The position numbers and the translations under genes are program-made. Positions 24,701-34,920 of a DNA stretch of 64,000 nucleotides are shown piece after piece. The stretch covers positions 614,508 through 678,507 of the forward strand of contig RPFO01000079.1 in NCBI GenBank assembly GCA_009746045.1, given 5' to 3'. The stretch comes from Mesostigma viride (Eukaryota > Streptophyta > Mesostigmatophyceae > Mesostigmatales > Mesostigmataceae). The notes beneath the pieces are model-generated. The model searched no databases and was not told the origin of the DNA. It worked only from the letters and a program-made list of their open reading frames with translations. Within the stretch, counting starts at the first letter, position 1. Every line of letters starts with the position of its first letter.

Positions 24701-27700
24701 GGCATGAGGCATGAGGCATGAGGCATGAGGCATGAGGCATGAGGCATGAGGCATGAGGCATGAGGCATGAGGCATGAGGCATGAGGCATGAGGCATGAGG
24801 CATGAGGCATGAGGCATGAGGCATGAGGCATGAGGCATGAGGCATGAGGCATGAGGCATGAGGCATGAGGCATGAGGCATGAGGCATGAGGCATGAGGCA
24901 TGAGGCATGAGGCATGAGGCATGAGGCATGAGGCATGAGGCATGAGGCATGAGGCATGAGGCATGAGGCATGAGGCATGAGGCATGAGGCATGAGGCATG
25001 AGGCATGAGGCATGAGGCATGAGGCATGAGGCATGAGGCATGAGGCATGAGGCATGAGGCATGAGGCATGAGGCATGAGGCATGAGGCATGAGGCATGAG
25101 GCATGAGGCATGAGGCATGAGGCATGAGGCATGAGGCATGAGGCATGAGGCATGAGGCATGAGGCATGAGGCATGAGGCATGAGGCATGAGGCATGAGGC
25201 ATGAGGCATGAGGCATGAGGCATGAGGCATGAGGCATGAGGCATGAGGCATGAGGCATGAGGCATGAGGCATGAGGCATGAGGCATGAGGCATGAGGCAT
25301 GAGGCACGAGGCACGAGAGGCATGAGGCATGAGGCATGAGGCATGAGGCATGAGGCATGAGGCATGAGGCATGAGGCATGAGGCATGAGGCATGAGGCAT
25401 GAGGCATGAGGCATGAGGCATGAGGCATGAGGCATGAGGCATGAGGCATGAGGCATGAGGCATGAGGCATGAGGCATGAGGCATGAGGCATGAGGCATGA
25501 GGCATGAGGCATGAGGCATGAGGCATGAGGCATGAGGCATGAGGCATGAGGCATGAGGCATGAGGCATGAGGCATGAGGCATGAGGCATGAGGCATGAGG
25601 CATGAGGCATGAGGCATGAGGCATGAGGCATGAGGCATGAGGCATGAGGCATGAGGCATGAGGCATGAGGCATGAGGCATGAGGCATGAGGCATGAGGCA
25701 TGAGGCATGAGGCATGAGGCATGAGGCATGAGGCATGAGGCATGAGGCATGAGGCATGAGGCATGAGGCATGAGGCATGAGGCATGAGGCATGAGGCATG
25801 AGGCATGAGGCATGAGGCATGAGGCATGAGGCATGAGGCATGAGGCATGAGGCATGAGGCATGAGGCATGAGGCATGAGGCATGAGGCATGAGGCATGAG
25901 GCATGAGGCATGAGGCATGAGGCATGAGGCATGAGGCATGAGGCATGAGGCATGAGGCATGAGGCATGAGGCATGAGGCATGAGGCATGAGGCATGAGGC
26001 ATGAGGCATGAGGCATGAGGCATGAGGCATGAGGCATGAGGCATGAGGCATGAGGCATGAGGCATGAGGCATGAGGCATGAGGCATGAGGCATGAGGCAT
26101 GAGGCATGAGTCATGAGTCATGAGTCATGAGTCATGAGTCATGAGTCATGAGTCATGAGTCATGAGTCATGAGTCATGAGTCATGAGTCATGAGTCATGA
26201 GTCATGAGTCATGAGTCATGAGTCATGAGTCATGAGTCATGAGTCATGAGTCATGAGTCATGAGTCATGAGGCGTGAGGCGTGAGGCGTGAGGCATGAGG
26301 CATGAGGCGTGAGGCATGAGGCATGAGGCATGAGGCATGAGGCATGAGGCATGAGGCATGAGGCATGAGGCATGAGGCATGAGGCATGAGGCATGAGGCA
26401 TGAGGCATGAGGCATGAGGCATGAGGCATGAGGCATGAGGCATGAGGCATGAGGCATGAGGCATGAGGCATGAGGCATGAGGCATGAGGCATGAGGCATG
26501 AGGCATGAGGCATGAGGCATGAGGCATGAGGCATGAGGCATGAGGCATGAGGCATGAGGCATGAGGCATGAGGCATGAGGCATGAGGCATGAGGCATGAG
26601 GCATGAGGCATGAGGCATGAGGCATGAGGCATGAGGCATGAGGCATGAGGCATGAGGCATGAGGCATGAGGCATGAGGCATGAGGCATGAGGCATGAGGC
26701 ATGAGGCATGAGGCATGAGGCATGAGGCATGAGGCATGAGGCATGAGGCATGAGGCATGAGGCATGAGGCATGAGGCATGAGGCATGAGGCATGAGGCAT
26801 GAGGCATGAGGCATGAGGCATGAGGCATGAGGCATGAGGCATGAGGCATGAGGCATGAGGCATGAGGCATGAGGCATGAGGCATGAGGCATGAGGCATGA
26901 GGCATGAGGCATGAGGCATGAGGCATGAGGCATGAGGCATGAGGCATGAGGCATGAGGCATGAGGCATGAGGCATGAGGCATGAGGCATGAGGCATGAGG
27001 CATGAGGCATGAGGCATGAGGCATGAGGCATGAGGCATGAGGCATGAGGCATGAGGCATGAGGCATGAGGCATGAGGCATGAGGCATGAGGCATGAGGCA
27101 TGAGGCATGAGGCATGAGGCTTGAGGCATGAGGCATGAGGCATGAGGCATGAGGCATGAGGCATGAGGCATGAGGCATGAGGCATGAGGCATGAGGCATG
27201 AGGCATGAGGCATGAGGCATGAGGCATGAGGCATGAGGCATGAGGCATGAGGCATGAGGCATGAGGCATGAGGCATGAGGCATGAGGCATGAGGCATGAG
27301 GCACGAGGCACGAGAGGCATGAGGCATGAGGCATGAGGCATGAGGCATGAGGCATGAGGCATGAGGCATGAGGCATGAGGCATGAGGCATGAGGCATGAG
27401 GCATGAGGCATGAGGCATGAGGCATGAGGCATGAGGCATGAGGCATGAGGCATGAGGCATGAGGCATGAGGCATGAGGCATGAGGCATGAGGCATGAGGC
27501 ATGAGGCATGAGGCATGAGGCATGAGGCATGAGGCATGAGGCATGAGGCATGAGGCATGAGGCATGAGGCATGAGGCATGAGGCATGAGGCATGAGGCAT
27601 GAGGCATGAGGCATGAGGCATGAGGCATGAGGCATGAGGCATGAGGCATGAGGCATGAGGCATGAGGCATGAGGCATGAGGCATGAGGCATGAGGCATGA

Positions 27701-30621
27701 GGCATGAGGCATGAGGCATGAGGCATGAGGCATGAGGCATGAGGCATGAGGCATGAGGCATGAGGCATGAGGCATGAGGCATGAGGCATGAGGCATGAGG
27801 CATGAGGCATGAGGCATGAGGCATGAGGCATGAGGCATGAGGCATGAGGCATGAGGCATGAGGCATGAGGCATGAGGCATGAGGCATGAGGCATGAGGCA
27901 TGAGGCATGAGGCATGAGGCATGAGGCATGAGGCATGAGGCATGAGGCATGAGGCATGAGGCATGAGGCATGAGGCATGAGGCATGAGGCATGAGGCATG
28001 AGGCATGAGGCATGAGGCATGAGGCATGAGGCATGAGGCATGAGGCATGAGGCATGAGGCATGAGGCATGAGGCATGAGGCATGAGGCATGAGGCATGAG
28101 GCATGAGGCATGAGGCATGAGGCATGAGGCATGAGGCATGAGGCATGAGGCATGAGGCATGAGGCATGAGGCATGAGGCATGAGGCATGAGGCATGAGGC
28201 ATGAGGCATGAGGCATGAGGCATGAGGCATGAGGCATGAGGCATGAGGCATGAGGCATGAGGCATGAGGCATGAGGCATGAGGCATGAGGCATGAGGCAT
28301 GAGGCATGAGGCATGAGGCATGAGGCATGAGGCATGAGGCATGAGGCATGAGGCATGAGGCATGAGGCATGAGGCATGAGGCATGAGGCATGAGGCATGA
28401 GGCATGAGGGGCACCAGGGGCTTACCAGGTGGTCGGGGAAACACGCCATCAGATGGTCCCGCACCAGCTTCTCGCATTTCGTGTCCGTTTCCGTCACCAA
28501 GTCGACCTGTCCATGCGGGAGCAGGAGGAGGAGGAGGAGGAGGAGGAGGAGGAGGAGGAGGAGGAGGAGGAGGAGGAGGAGGAGGAGGAGGAGGAGGAGG
28601 AGGAGGAGGAGGAGGAGGAGGAGGAGGAGGAGGAGGAGGAGGAGGAGGAGGAGGAGGAGGAGGAGGAGGAGGAGGAGGAGGAGGAGGAGGAGGAGGAGGA
28701 GGAGGGGGTCGAGGAGGGGGTCGAGGAGGGGGTCGAGGAGGGGGTCGAGGAGGGGGTCGAGGAGGGGGTCGAGGAGGGGGTCGAGGAGGGGGTCGAGGAG
28801 GGGGTCGAGGAGGGGGTCGAGGAGGGGGTCGAGGAGGGGGTCGAGGAGGGGGTCGAGGAGGGGGTCGAGGAGGGGGGTCACCACATTATTCCACCTGTGA
28901 TCGCGCAACACAGGTACTTAGTATTAGTAGGGCAGGCACCTGCCGTCTAGTGGTACGTGAGAGGCGGGAGCCCTTGAGAGGCTTGTGCATGCGCGGGGGG
29001 GGTGGACACTGGGGAGAAAGGGTATGCTACAGCCCTCTGCACATATATTCAGATGCCAGCAGCCACACCTTACCTGCCCCGCGCCCTTGAATCGAACGTG
29101 TCTGGGCAAAAAGGTCATCCGGTCAAGGGCAGTGCTGGGAGACACCTGCACCACGAGGCATGGATAGGCATACATCGGGCGCAGCGGCACATGCACTGGG
29201 CACATGTAGGGACACATAGGGCGGGCTGCCGCCCGCAGTCTTACAAATGCATGGAAGCTAGATGCAGCAAGATGCTCCGGAAATGCACCCGCACACTCTG
29301 GGCCACTCGGGCATGACGCAACGGCCCAGAGAGAAGAACGCCACCGTCGTGTGCCCACGATTCAGTGATCCCCGTGTGCACACACGGAACCAACGCCAGT
29401 ACACACAGCACTAACCAGGCATGGGCGACTACACGTAGGAGGGTAGTGTATACAGCCAGAAGCCAGCATTCGATTACGTCCATCCAGCCACCAGTACATG
29501 GTCACATGCAGCCATGTAGATAAGGTAGTGGGCGAAGGATTGCTATTTACAACTAGTTTCCCCTGTGGTAAACATGACCCCAGGCCCTCCCCATGGTACC
29601 CCAGGGAGTGCACGCGTGCAGCCATCCTTGAACTGTCTAGTGCTTGCATCCGCCGCCTCCTTGCAAGTCAGGCCACGTTCGGGCCACACTGGGGCCAAAT
29701 GGGACAAGCGAGTGTTAGCCTACCCGCCATGCTAAGCAAGTAGCGCATGTTAAACTAGTGGCTAGTGGCACCGTGGGGAAACGCCACACCACACGGAAGT
29801 GACTAAACAAATAGAAAGTTTGCGGAGAATAGACCGCTCGTACCTTCCCTTTGTGCTGGACGGTGCAGTTGCCGTCGCGAAAAGCTTTGGCCATCACCTG
29901 TAAAACGCCATATGCACCATGAGAAAATTTTGACAATGGGTGCAGGCACTCCCATGTTTAACGTCTTGCTCCGGAAAAAAAAACTAACAATGTTACTTTA
30001 GCACTTCGTTTGGGAGCTCCCAGAAAAGACAGGAACCCGGCATGATCGCTTCAGCAGGCACGAACGCGAGCATGTCTCGCAATGGCAGGTACCACGGCGC
30101 TTACGTCTCCAGCGAGCTTGGCAGCCTCCACAGCAACATCGAGACACCTCGCGAGCTCGACACCTGCGATTTATTCAGGAAAAAAGGTTCAAGGAAAATT
30201 GTGACGCTGCAACTATGTGCCAATGCCACCAAATATGATGAACAATGCGGGAATGAGTGATCCAAACTGCACACCAAACATAACGTACTCTGAGCCATTT
30301 GCGAGGTTCGAATCTTCCTTATAAAATTTGAACTTTCAGCTCGGTAAATTAAAGCCTGTATGCCATGAAAACACAACTACCGTGCAGTCGGTGCGCGTCA
30401 ACGGATGCAGGTAGTGTCGCACTGTCCCCGCTCGCTTTCCGCTCCCTTAAATTTTTGCAGCAGCGAGCCCTGCCTGTTATACAGCCGATCCACGTCTTGA
30501 CGATAACATCTGCCGCCGTCACCACGGTGGCGCGCCAGGCGCGGACCCGTACATTTTGTAGATACATTGTTTCCAGTTTGAGTGAGACACGCAGTGAGTT
30601 GTGACTTGTGACCAGGTCCAC
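18790..30621 (-). CDS. Inositol monophosphatase-like phosphatase, 12 exons
   Basis: Mg2+-dependent phosphatase of the inositol monophosphatase family; plant members act on inositol-1-phosphate, L-galactose-1-phosphate or histidinol-phosphate. Minus-strand exons: 30621-30381 (tentative), 30163-30105, 29897-29844, 28506-28426, 23865-23759, 23478-23394, 22416-22362, 21857-21814, 21382-21314, 20341-20241, 19622-19566, 18883-18790. Exons 2-12 join in frame with GT-AG introns, about 268 codons, the family's usual length. Motifs: [12 protein letters not shown] (metal-site Asp), FIGEED (catalytic Glu), [15 protein letters not shown] (metal-binding Asp pair), [12 protein letters not shown] and [15 protein letters not shown] (third metal Asp). 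Tentative exon 1 (80 codons) ends in phase 1 as needed and is basic and Ser/Thr-rich, which could be an organelle leader. Substrate cannot be decided from sequence. Intron 4 is 4.56 kb, nearly all satellite. Confidence 0.9.
20755..21303. repeat. CCGCCCCCA-type array in IMPase intron 9
   Basis: About 550 bp of CACCGCCCC-type 9-bp units has occasional unit-length slips. The gene-sense strand reads GGGGGCGGT, so the transcript would be strongly G-rich just downstream of the exon 9 donor (21314/21313). The Ala-Val-Gly and poly-Gly open frames are artefacts. Confidence 0.95.
23165..23420 (-). repeat. 44-bp array built from the IMPase exon 6/intron 6 boundary
   Basis: On the minus strand the 3' end of exon 6 (codons VVYNPILNE) and its donor GTGCGTTG form the first unit. 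About five further copies follow with a 44-bp period. Copies still read VVYNPLLHE or VVYSPLHNE and mostly keep GAG|GTGCGT, giving several donor look-alikes inside the intron. Confidence 0.9.
23883..28410. repeat. 4.5-kb heptamer satellite (ATGAGGC)n filling IMPase intron 4
   Basis: Around 645 head-to-tail copies of a 7-bp unit lie here. Two blocks of the variant ATGAGTC (about 24048-24222 and 26108-26268) are each followed by the same short run of GCGTGAG variants. Each later meets the same CACGAGGCACGAGAGG irregularity (25304 and 27301). The array therefore consists of two roughly 2.0-kb superunits plus edges. The array ends only about 17 bp from both flanking exons. Because 7 is not a multiple of 3, all three minus frames stay open and encode MPHASCL repeats; these are not genes. 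Confidence 0.98.
28514..28876. repeat. (GGA)n followed by a GGGGGTCGAGGA array, IMPase intron 3
   Basis: About 190 bp of GGA triplets is followed by about 14 copies of a 12-bp GTCGAGGAGGGG unit. The GTCGAC at the edge of exon 4 (28501-28506) resembles the GTCGAGG core, so the array may have been seeded from the exon edge. That origin is speculative. Confidence 0.93.
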
Positions 30622-30817
30622 TCCTATTCATGGTTCCTATCAAAGACGTGCATTCACGGTTTCAACCGTCATCGGACATCGAGATTCGAGAGCTTTCGCA
30701 TTCATTATATGTCTCAGCCTGGGCTGCAGTATTGCCGAGTTGTGTTACTACTTGGTTTGACGACAGATTACCTAGTATTACGTAACAGCTAAAATCCGGC
30801 CCTCGTCCGCCCCAAAT
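30622..30817. promoter_or_regulatory. Remnant of the IMPase/desaturase divergent intergenic region, left half
   Basis: Sequence between the tentative IMPase start codon and the LINE target duplication. Together with 39424-40034 it would have formed an uninterrupted divergent promoter region of about 0.8 kb. No specific element was identified. Confidence 0.4.
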
Positions 30818-30835
30818 AATAACTGCAGTGTTGTC
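30818..30835. repeat. Target-site duplication, left copy (LINE)
   Basis: The 18-bp AATAACTGCAGTGTTGTC is repeated exactly at 39406-39423. It marks the two ends of one retrotransposition event. Confidence 0.93.
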
Positions 30836-31619
30836 ACTACAAATGGACCTGGAATAGTGGTAGAACAGCTCAGGAAGCTGGACGCTTCCTGGTAGTGCTG
30901 TTTCTACTCACCCTTTACACCTTTAACTCCATGCGATCCTGCTGAGGAACAGGCTCTCGCATAACTCGGTGACCGGAAGTCACCATGACACCCGATACAG
31001 ACCCAACCTGACATTGCAGTCACGGACGGTGCAATGCAGGCTTTCCCCCAGCATAACCCCCGGAATGGAACACCTTTTTTCGCTATCTAACTCTTTATTG
31101 CTCCTGTTGTCCTCGTTGTCATACCTGCAGATTACCGCCTACTACACCGGATGGCAAACCCCGATCCCTCCTGGGAGGAACGCCTTCGGCTGGCACAACC
31201 CCAGGGTGACCTACAAGCGCTGGCGGCGGGAAAAATCCCATGGACTCCAGTGTTGGCCTCCAGCTACGCTAATATGAGCAAACGCATGCTCGTCCTCGAG
31301 GTCCAGGGCAAGCAGCTTTCTCAAGCGGATAAACGTGCACGGCAGCCGCCGCTACCGTGGCAGGGCGTTCAGGCCAGGTGATTCAGGGTCTCAAGGGCCA
31401 CCCGGCCAACATTGAGATCTGTTTCTTTACTCCGGAGACAGCCAAATCGGTCCTGGACACCCTCACAACGGTTAACTCCCACCCTGGGGTCACCGTGGGC
31501 GGAACATTTATCCCGGTACGCTATTGGCGCCATACAGACCTGGCGGGGACATACCACTTGACCCTGCACAACGTCCCTGGCTGGATCCGGACTCGAGAGA
31601 CCCTGAATGAAATCTTTAA

Positions 31620-33699
31620 CCCTTAAACTGTACTGAGTCCGTTTTCGTGGCGCCAGTTGAACTCGCGCCACTCTAACGGACTGAGTTTGTGGCAGAACCA
31701 GGCGCCGCGCCAATAATAATTTAACGGTCAAACCTGGGGGGATCGAAAGATCTAGACGTAAGCTATGCCTGGCGCTATTCAGACCGTATTTTGGACACCT
31801 GGCCAGGGAGATATGCTTGAGCAAAGTTAGGGGGGTACCATGGTCCAACGGGACCGACGTGCATGAAAAATATTGACGCGCACGGCTATGGCGGTGCACG
31901 CAACTGACTGGTACGAGAGAATGGCTTGACATAATGGACTCAAATTTTGTAGGCATGATTTTCAAGTCCTAAAAACGTTTTATCCCCAGCCATGGAACGT
32001 TTGAAGATGCGTAGATGGGTCATCGGGGTGCTGGTCGGCGCAGCAAATCATGTCAGCGGCCAGGCGGTGACAGTGCGAGTGCTGCATGTTGCTAGGCGGA
32101 AATTTTCGAGGTATTTGCGCATGGATAAACCTTTGACGTTGTTCCCAACCAGATTTGCTAGAATTGGCAGCCAGGAAAGGCTCGAGGCTACGTCCATGAA
32201 TCGGGCGTGCTGGCTCCCGCAGGAAAGGTAATCTGCTGTTCCGACCTGGTACGTTCTAGCCTCCTAGCGTGTTCCGTTAACCGTATATGGTTGTATTATC
32301 GTTTATAACTAATATCAGGGTTATAATCGAGGGCTTGTGATTGTCATTTTGTTGTTTTGCTCCCTCTACGCATCGGCTTGTCATAGTTGTGGAATACCAT
32401 CAGGTCAAGCAGATTTTGGACCATGTTTGGTCGCTGTTAGCTGAGGCTGCAACGGAAATAGCGTGATAACGGTTGGTATTGGTTAGTAATATGGTAAAGG
32501 TGATTACCCAATGCTTTTCCTGGCTCAAACAGCCCGAGACAAGTTCTTTTCTGACCAGTTTTAGGCATGGCTTCTTGTTTTGCTGGCCAACGCCCACCTT
32601 CTGATTTTGCATCCATTGCATGTGACAAACATGGAGATACCCAATACCTGTTTGCATGGAAGCATTACCAACTTGTTCATTTTGTTTTCTTTATTGTTGC
32701 ATAGAACGTGGAGGTGTTTTGTCATTCATCGGGTGGGTTAGTGATGTAGCTCCTTGCCACCCCTTTGACGCGCGCTTGAGGCCTTGATTAATGAGCCTTT
32801 CACCTATTTTTTAGCATGGTCTTGTGTCTTATATGCTGGCTTATCTCAGCTTCCACGCTGGGCCAGTGGCTGGCCTCGACGACGACGACGCCCGCCGCCA
32901 GCGTGCCATGCAGCCCTTGTCAGCCCGCAGCCCGGCTGGCCGCGCATGGGCTGAGGCCAATGGCCGCACGACCCGCACGTTGGCAGCTGGCACCCAGCTG
33001 ACAGGGCCTTGTAGGAGGCAGGATCTGCGCACCCAGAGGCGCAATCCGTAGTTTGGCACATAGCCAGGTAGCCCAATTGACAGTTAGCTACACCCTTGGC
33101 TAGTCTTGCGCTATGTATACCGCACGCGCGCGCTAGTGCCATTTTGGCCCCTTGCGGCATGTTGGCATGTGTTATATGGCATGGTCTCTTGTTTTATCAC
33201 CTGGGTATGGTGCATGATGCCCTATTGGGCATCCCTTGTTGTTTCATGCCAATTGGAATAAAGTTTTGTGTTGTTATGCTACCATTTATACCCCTGCCAG
33301 CTGGCACCGTTATAACGGTGCCAGCTGGCTTTGGCCATTTTGTAGCTAGCGTCCACAGTTTTGTGACATTTCATGTTGTGAATGCATTGATGGCATGTCT
33401 ATGATTATAATAACCTGCCTTTAAAAGGCCAGGGCCAACTGATTTGTGTAAATGGTCGATAATGCATTATATATGTCTCCAACCCCATGTGCACTGTACC
33501 CCCCTGAGGGGGGTGCTATTTTTAGCAGGTGTAGGGCATGGATATGTGACCAACCAAATTTCCCAAACATTATTTGATATAAAAGCATCCTTGGTTCCAA
33601 GGGTGGGCCAGAAAATGTTATTTGGCTAGTTACTCTCAGGCGCACAAAGATACCCAAACTCAGTCCGTTCTCGTGGTTCGAGTTTTGACAGTTGAAGGG
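31620..33699. mobile_element. piggyBac-like non-autonomous DNA element, 2.08 kb
   Basis: Flanked by TTAA at 31616-31619 and 33700-33703. The ends are imperfect terminal inverted repeats: CCCTTAAACTGT on the left, and ACAGTTGAAGGG on the right, whose reverse complement is CCCTTCAACTGT. TTAA targets with CCC-starting ends are the hallmark of the piggyBac superfamily. Near each end a motif CAGTCCGTTYTCGTGG (left copy GAGTCCGTTTTCGTGG) recurs in direct orientation, with an inverted partner AACGGACTGAG at about 31677. There is no transposase-like ORF, so it would depend on a transposase made elsewhere. Excision would leave one TTAA and restore the LINE ORF1 frame. Confidence 0.88.
33296..33329. 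repeat. Perfect 34-bp palindrome inside the piggyBac-like element
   Basis: The arm GCCAGCTGGCACCGTTA and its exact inverted copy meet with no spacer. The arms themselves contain the nested palindrome GCCAGCTGGC. It could be a protein-binding site or cruciform. It lies about 370 bp from the right end of the element. Confidence 0.92.
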
Positions 33700-34920
33700 T
33701 TAAGCCCTACGGATCGCTTCATGGGTTGAACCTGCCCAACAAGGTGGAGGACCTTCCTCGCACGGGTGGTGGCAACTCCTACCAAGCCTACAGCATTGTC
33801 TGCAGCTACACGCCCCGGTTCGAACCGGACCAAGGGCTCGGACTGAACGGCACTGGGCAGATCTACGGGTGCCCCGGCGGCTATTCCGGCACCTCGCCAG
33901 GCTGCCTACCGGACATTCTGCAAATCCCCATCATGGAGTTCGACATTGCTAAGCTGGCCGACTCTCGGGTGACTACCCAAATCAACATGGAACCGCTGCT
34001 ATGTATCACCTGCATGTGCTCGCGTGAACATTTATCCAACGCGTGCCCAGAGGCCCTCAGGCTTGCAGCTGCCAAGCAACAGCGGCTCGGTGGCCTGCAA
34101 ACCGAGCAGAACCCAGCGGCGCCCCCAGAGGCGGTCCCACCGCACGTGCTCATCAACCGCTACATCATGGGCGGCTACGGCGAATGGGATCTGCAACAAC
34201 TAGACATCCCCAAGGACGCCTCGGTGGGCAGCCACCTCTACCCATACATCACCTCGGCCAATCAACCCAACAAGGTACTCTGCACCGTCGCTGCGGATAA
34301 CAGCCCCAGCTTGTTGATGCACAAGCCCATGGGGGCTAGGACAGGGCGGCCACTTGACATCTGGACGGAAACGGAGGACTTTCTCAAACGTAACCAGCTC
34401 GACACGCTTGTACAAGTCTCGCGAAACGAGCGCCGGCTGTCCATCATGTTAGACGCTTCAATTGACTACCGCCCCAGGGCTGGCACCATCTATATCCTGA
34501 AAACACTAGTGCCATGCCTCACATCCAAGGAAGGAGACTTCGCAACAGCCGGGGCTCGCTTGGTCTGGACCAACAAGGAGGCCGCACTGAAATCCATCGG
34601 GGTTACGTCGGCCCAACTCAAGAGCATCCTCCGACGCGTCCCCGGGGCGAACTACGTGGATCCCCCGGGAGCGCACAACCAGCCGTCACCGTCTGATCCG
34701 GCGGCACGGCTGCCGGCCCTACCCCATGATCTCGACATGATGCCCTCCTCAACTGGCTCTCTCGAGGAAGCGCCAGCGCAGGACGACCCCTCGGCCAAAC
34801 GGGCGCAGCCAGCGGTCACCACAGCCGACGCAACCAAGCGGGCGCGTGCATCGTCTTCCAAGGCATGAGAGGTACGCCAACGCTTGCATCCTTCTGCATT
34901 CTCTCTCCTTCTACTTACTT

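Larger units (their letters stand above)
31151..34868 (+). pseudogene. LINE ORF1, frameshifted and split by a nested element
   Basis: The open frame starts at ATG 31151, shifts frame once near 31360-31380, and is cut at 31619 by the TTAA element. It resumes at 33704 and ends at TGA 34866-34868. Joining the two sides across one TTAA reads straight through (NEIF then KPYGSL), so the host ORF was open when the element landed. The C-terminal half has a Cys/His cluster C-x2-C-x5-H-x4-C (CITCMCSREHLSNAC, about 34000-34045), a variant of the gag-type zinc knuckle. The tail is Pro/Ala-rich and basic, ending AKRAQP...TKRARASSSKA. By family knowledge ORF1 would bind element RNA. Confidence 0.82.

Noticed and set aside
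23883-28410. Open frames of 600-880 codons encoding MPHASCL repeats on the minus strand
   Set aside because: A stop-free 7-bp repeat leaves all three frames open with the same heptapeptide; it lies inside IMPase intron 4.
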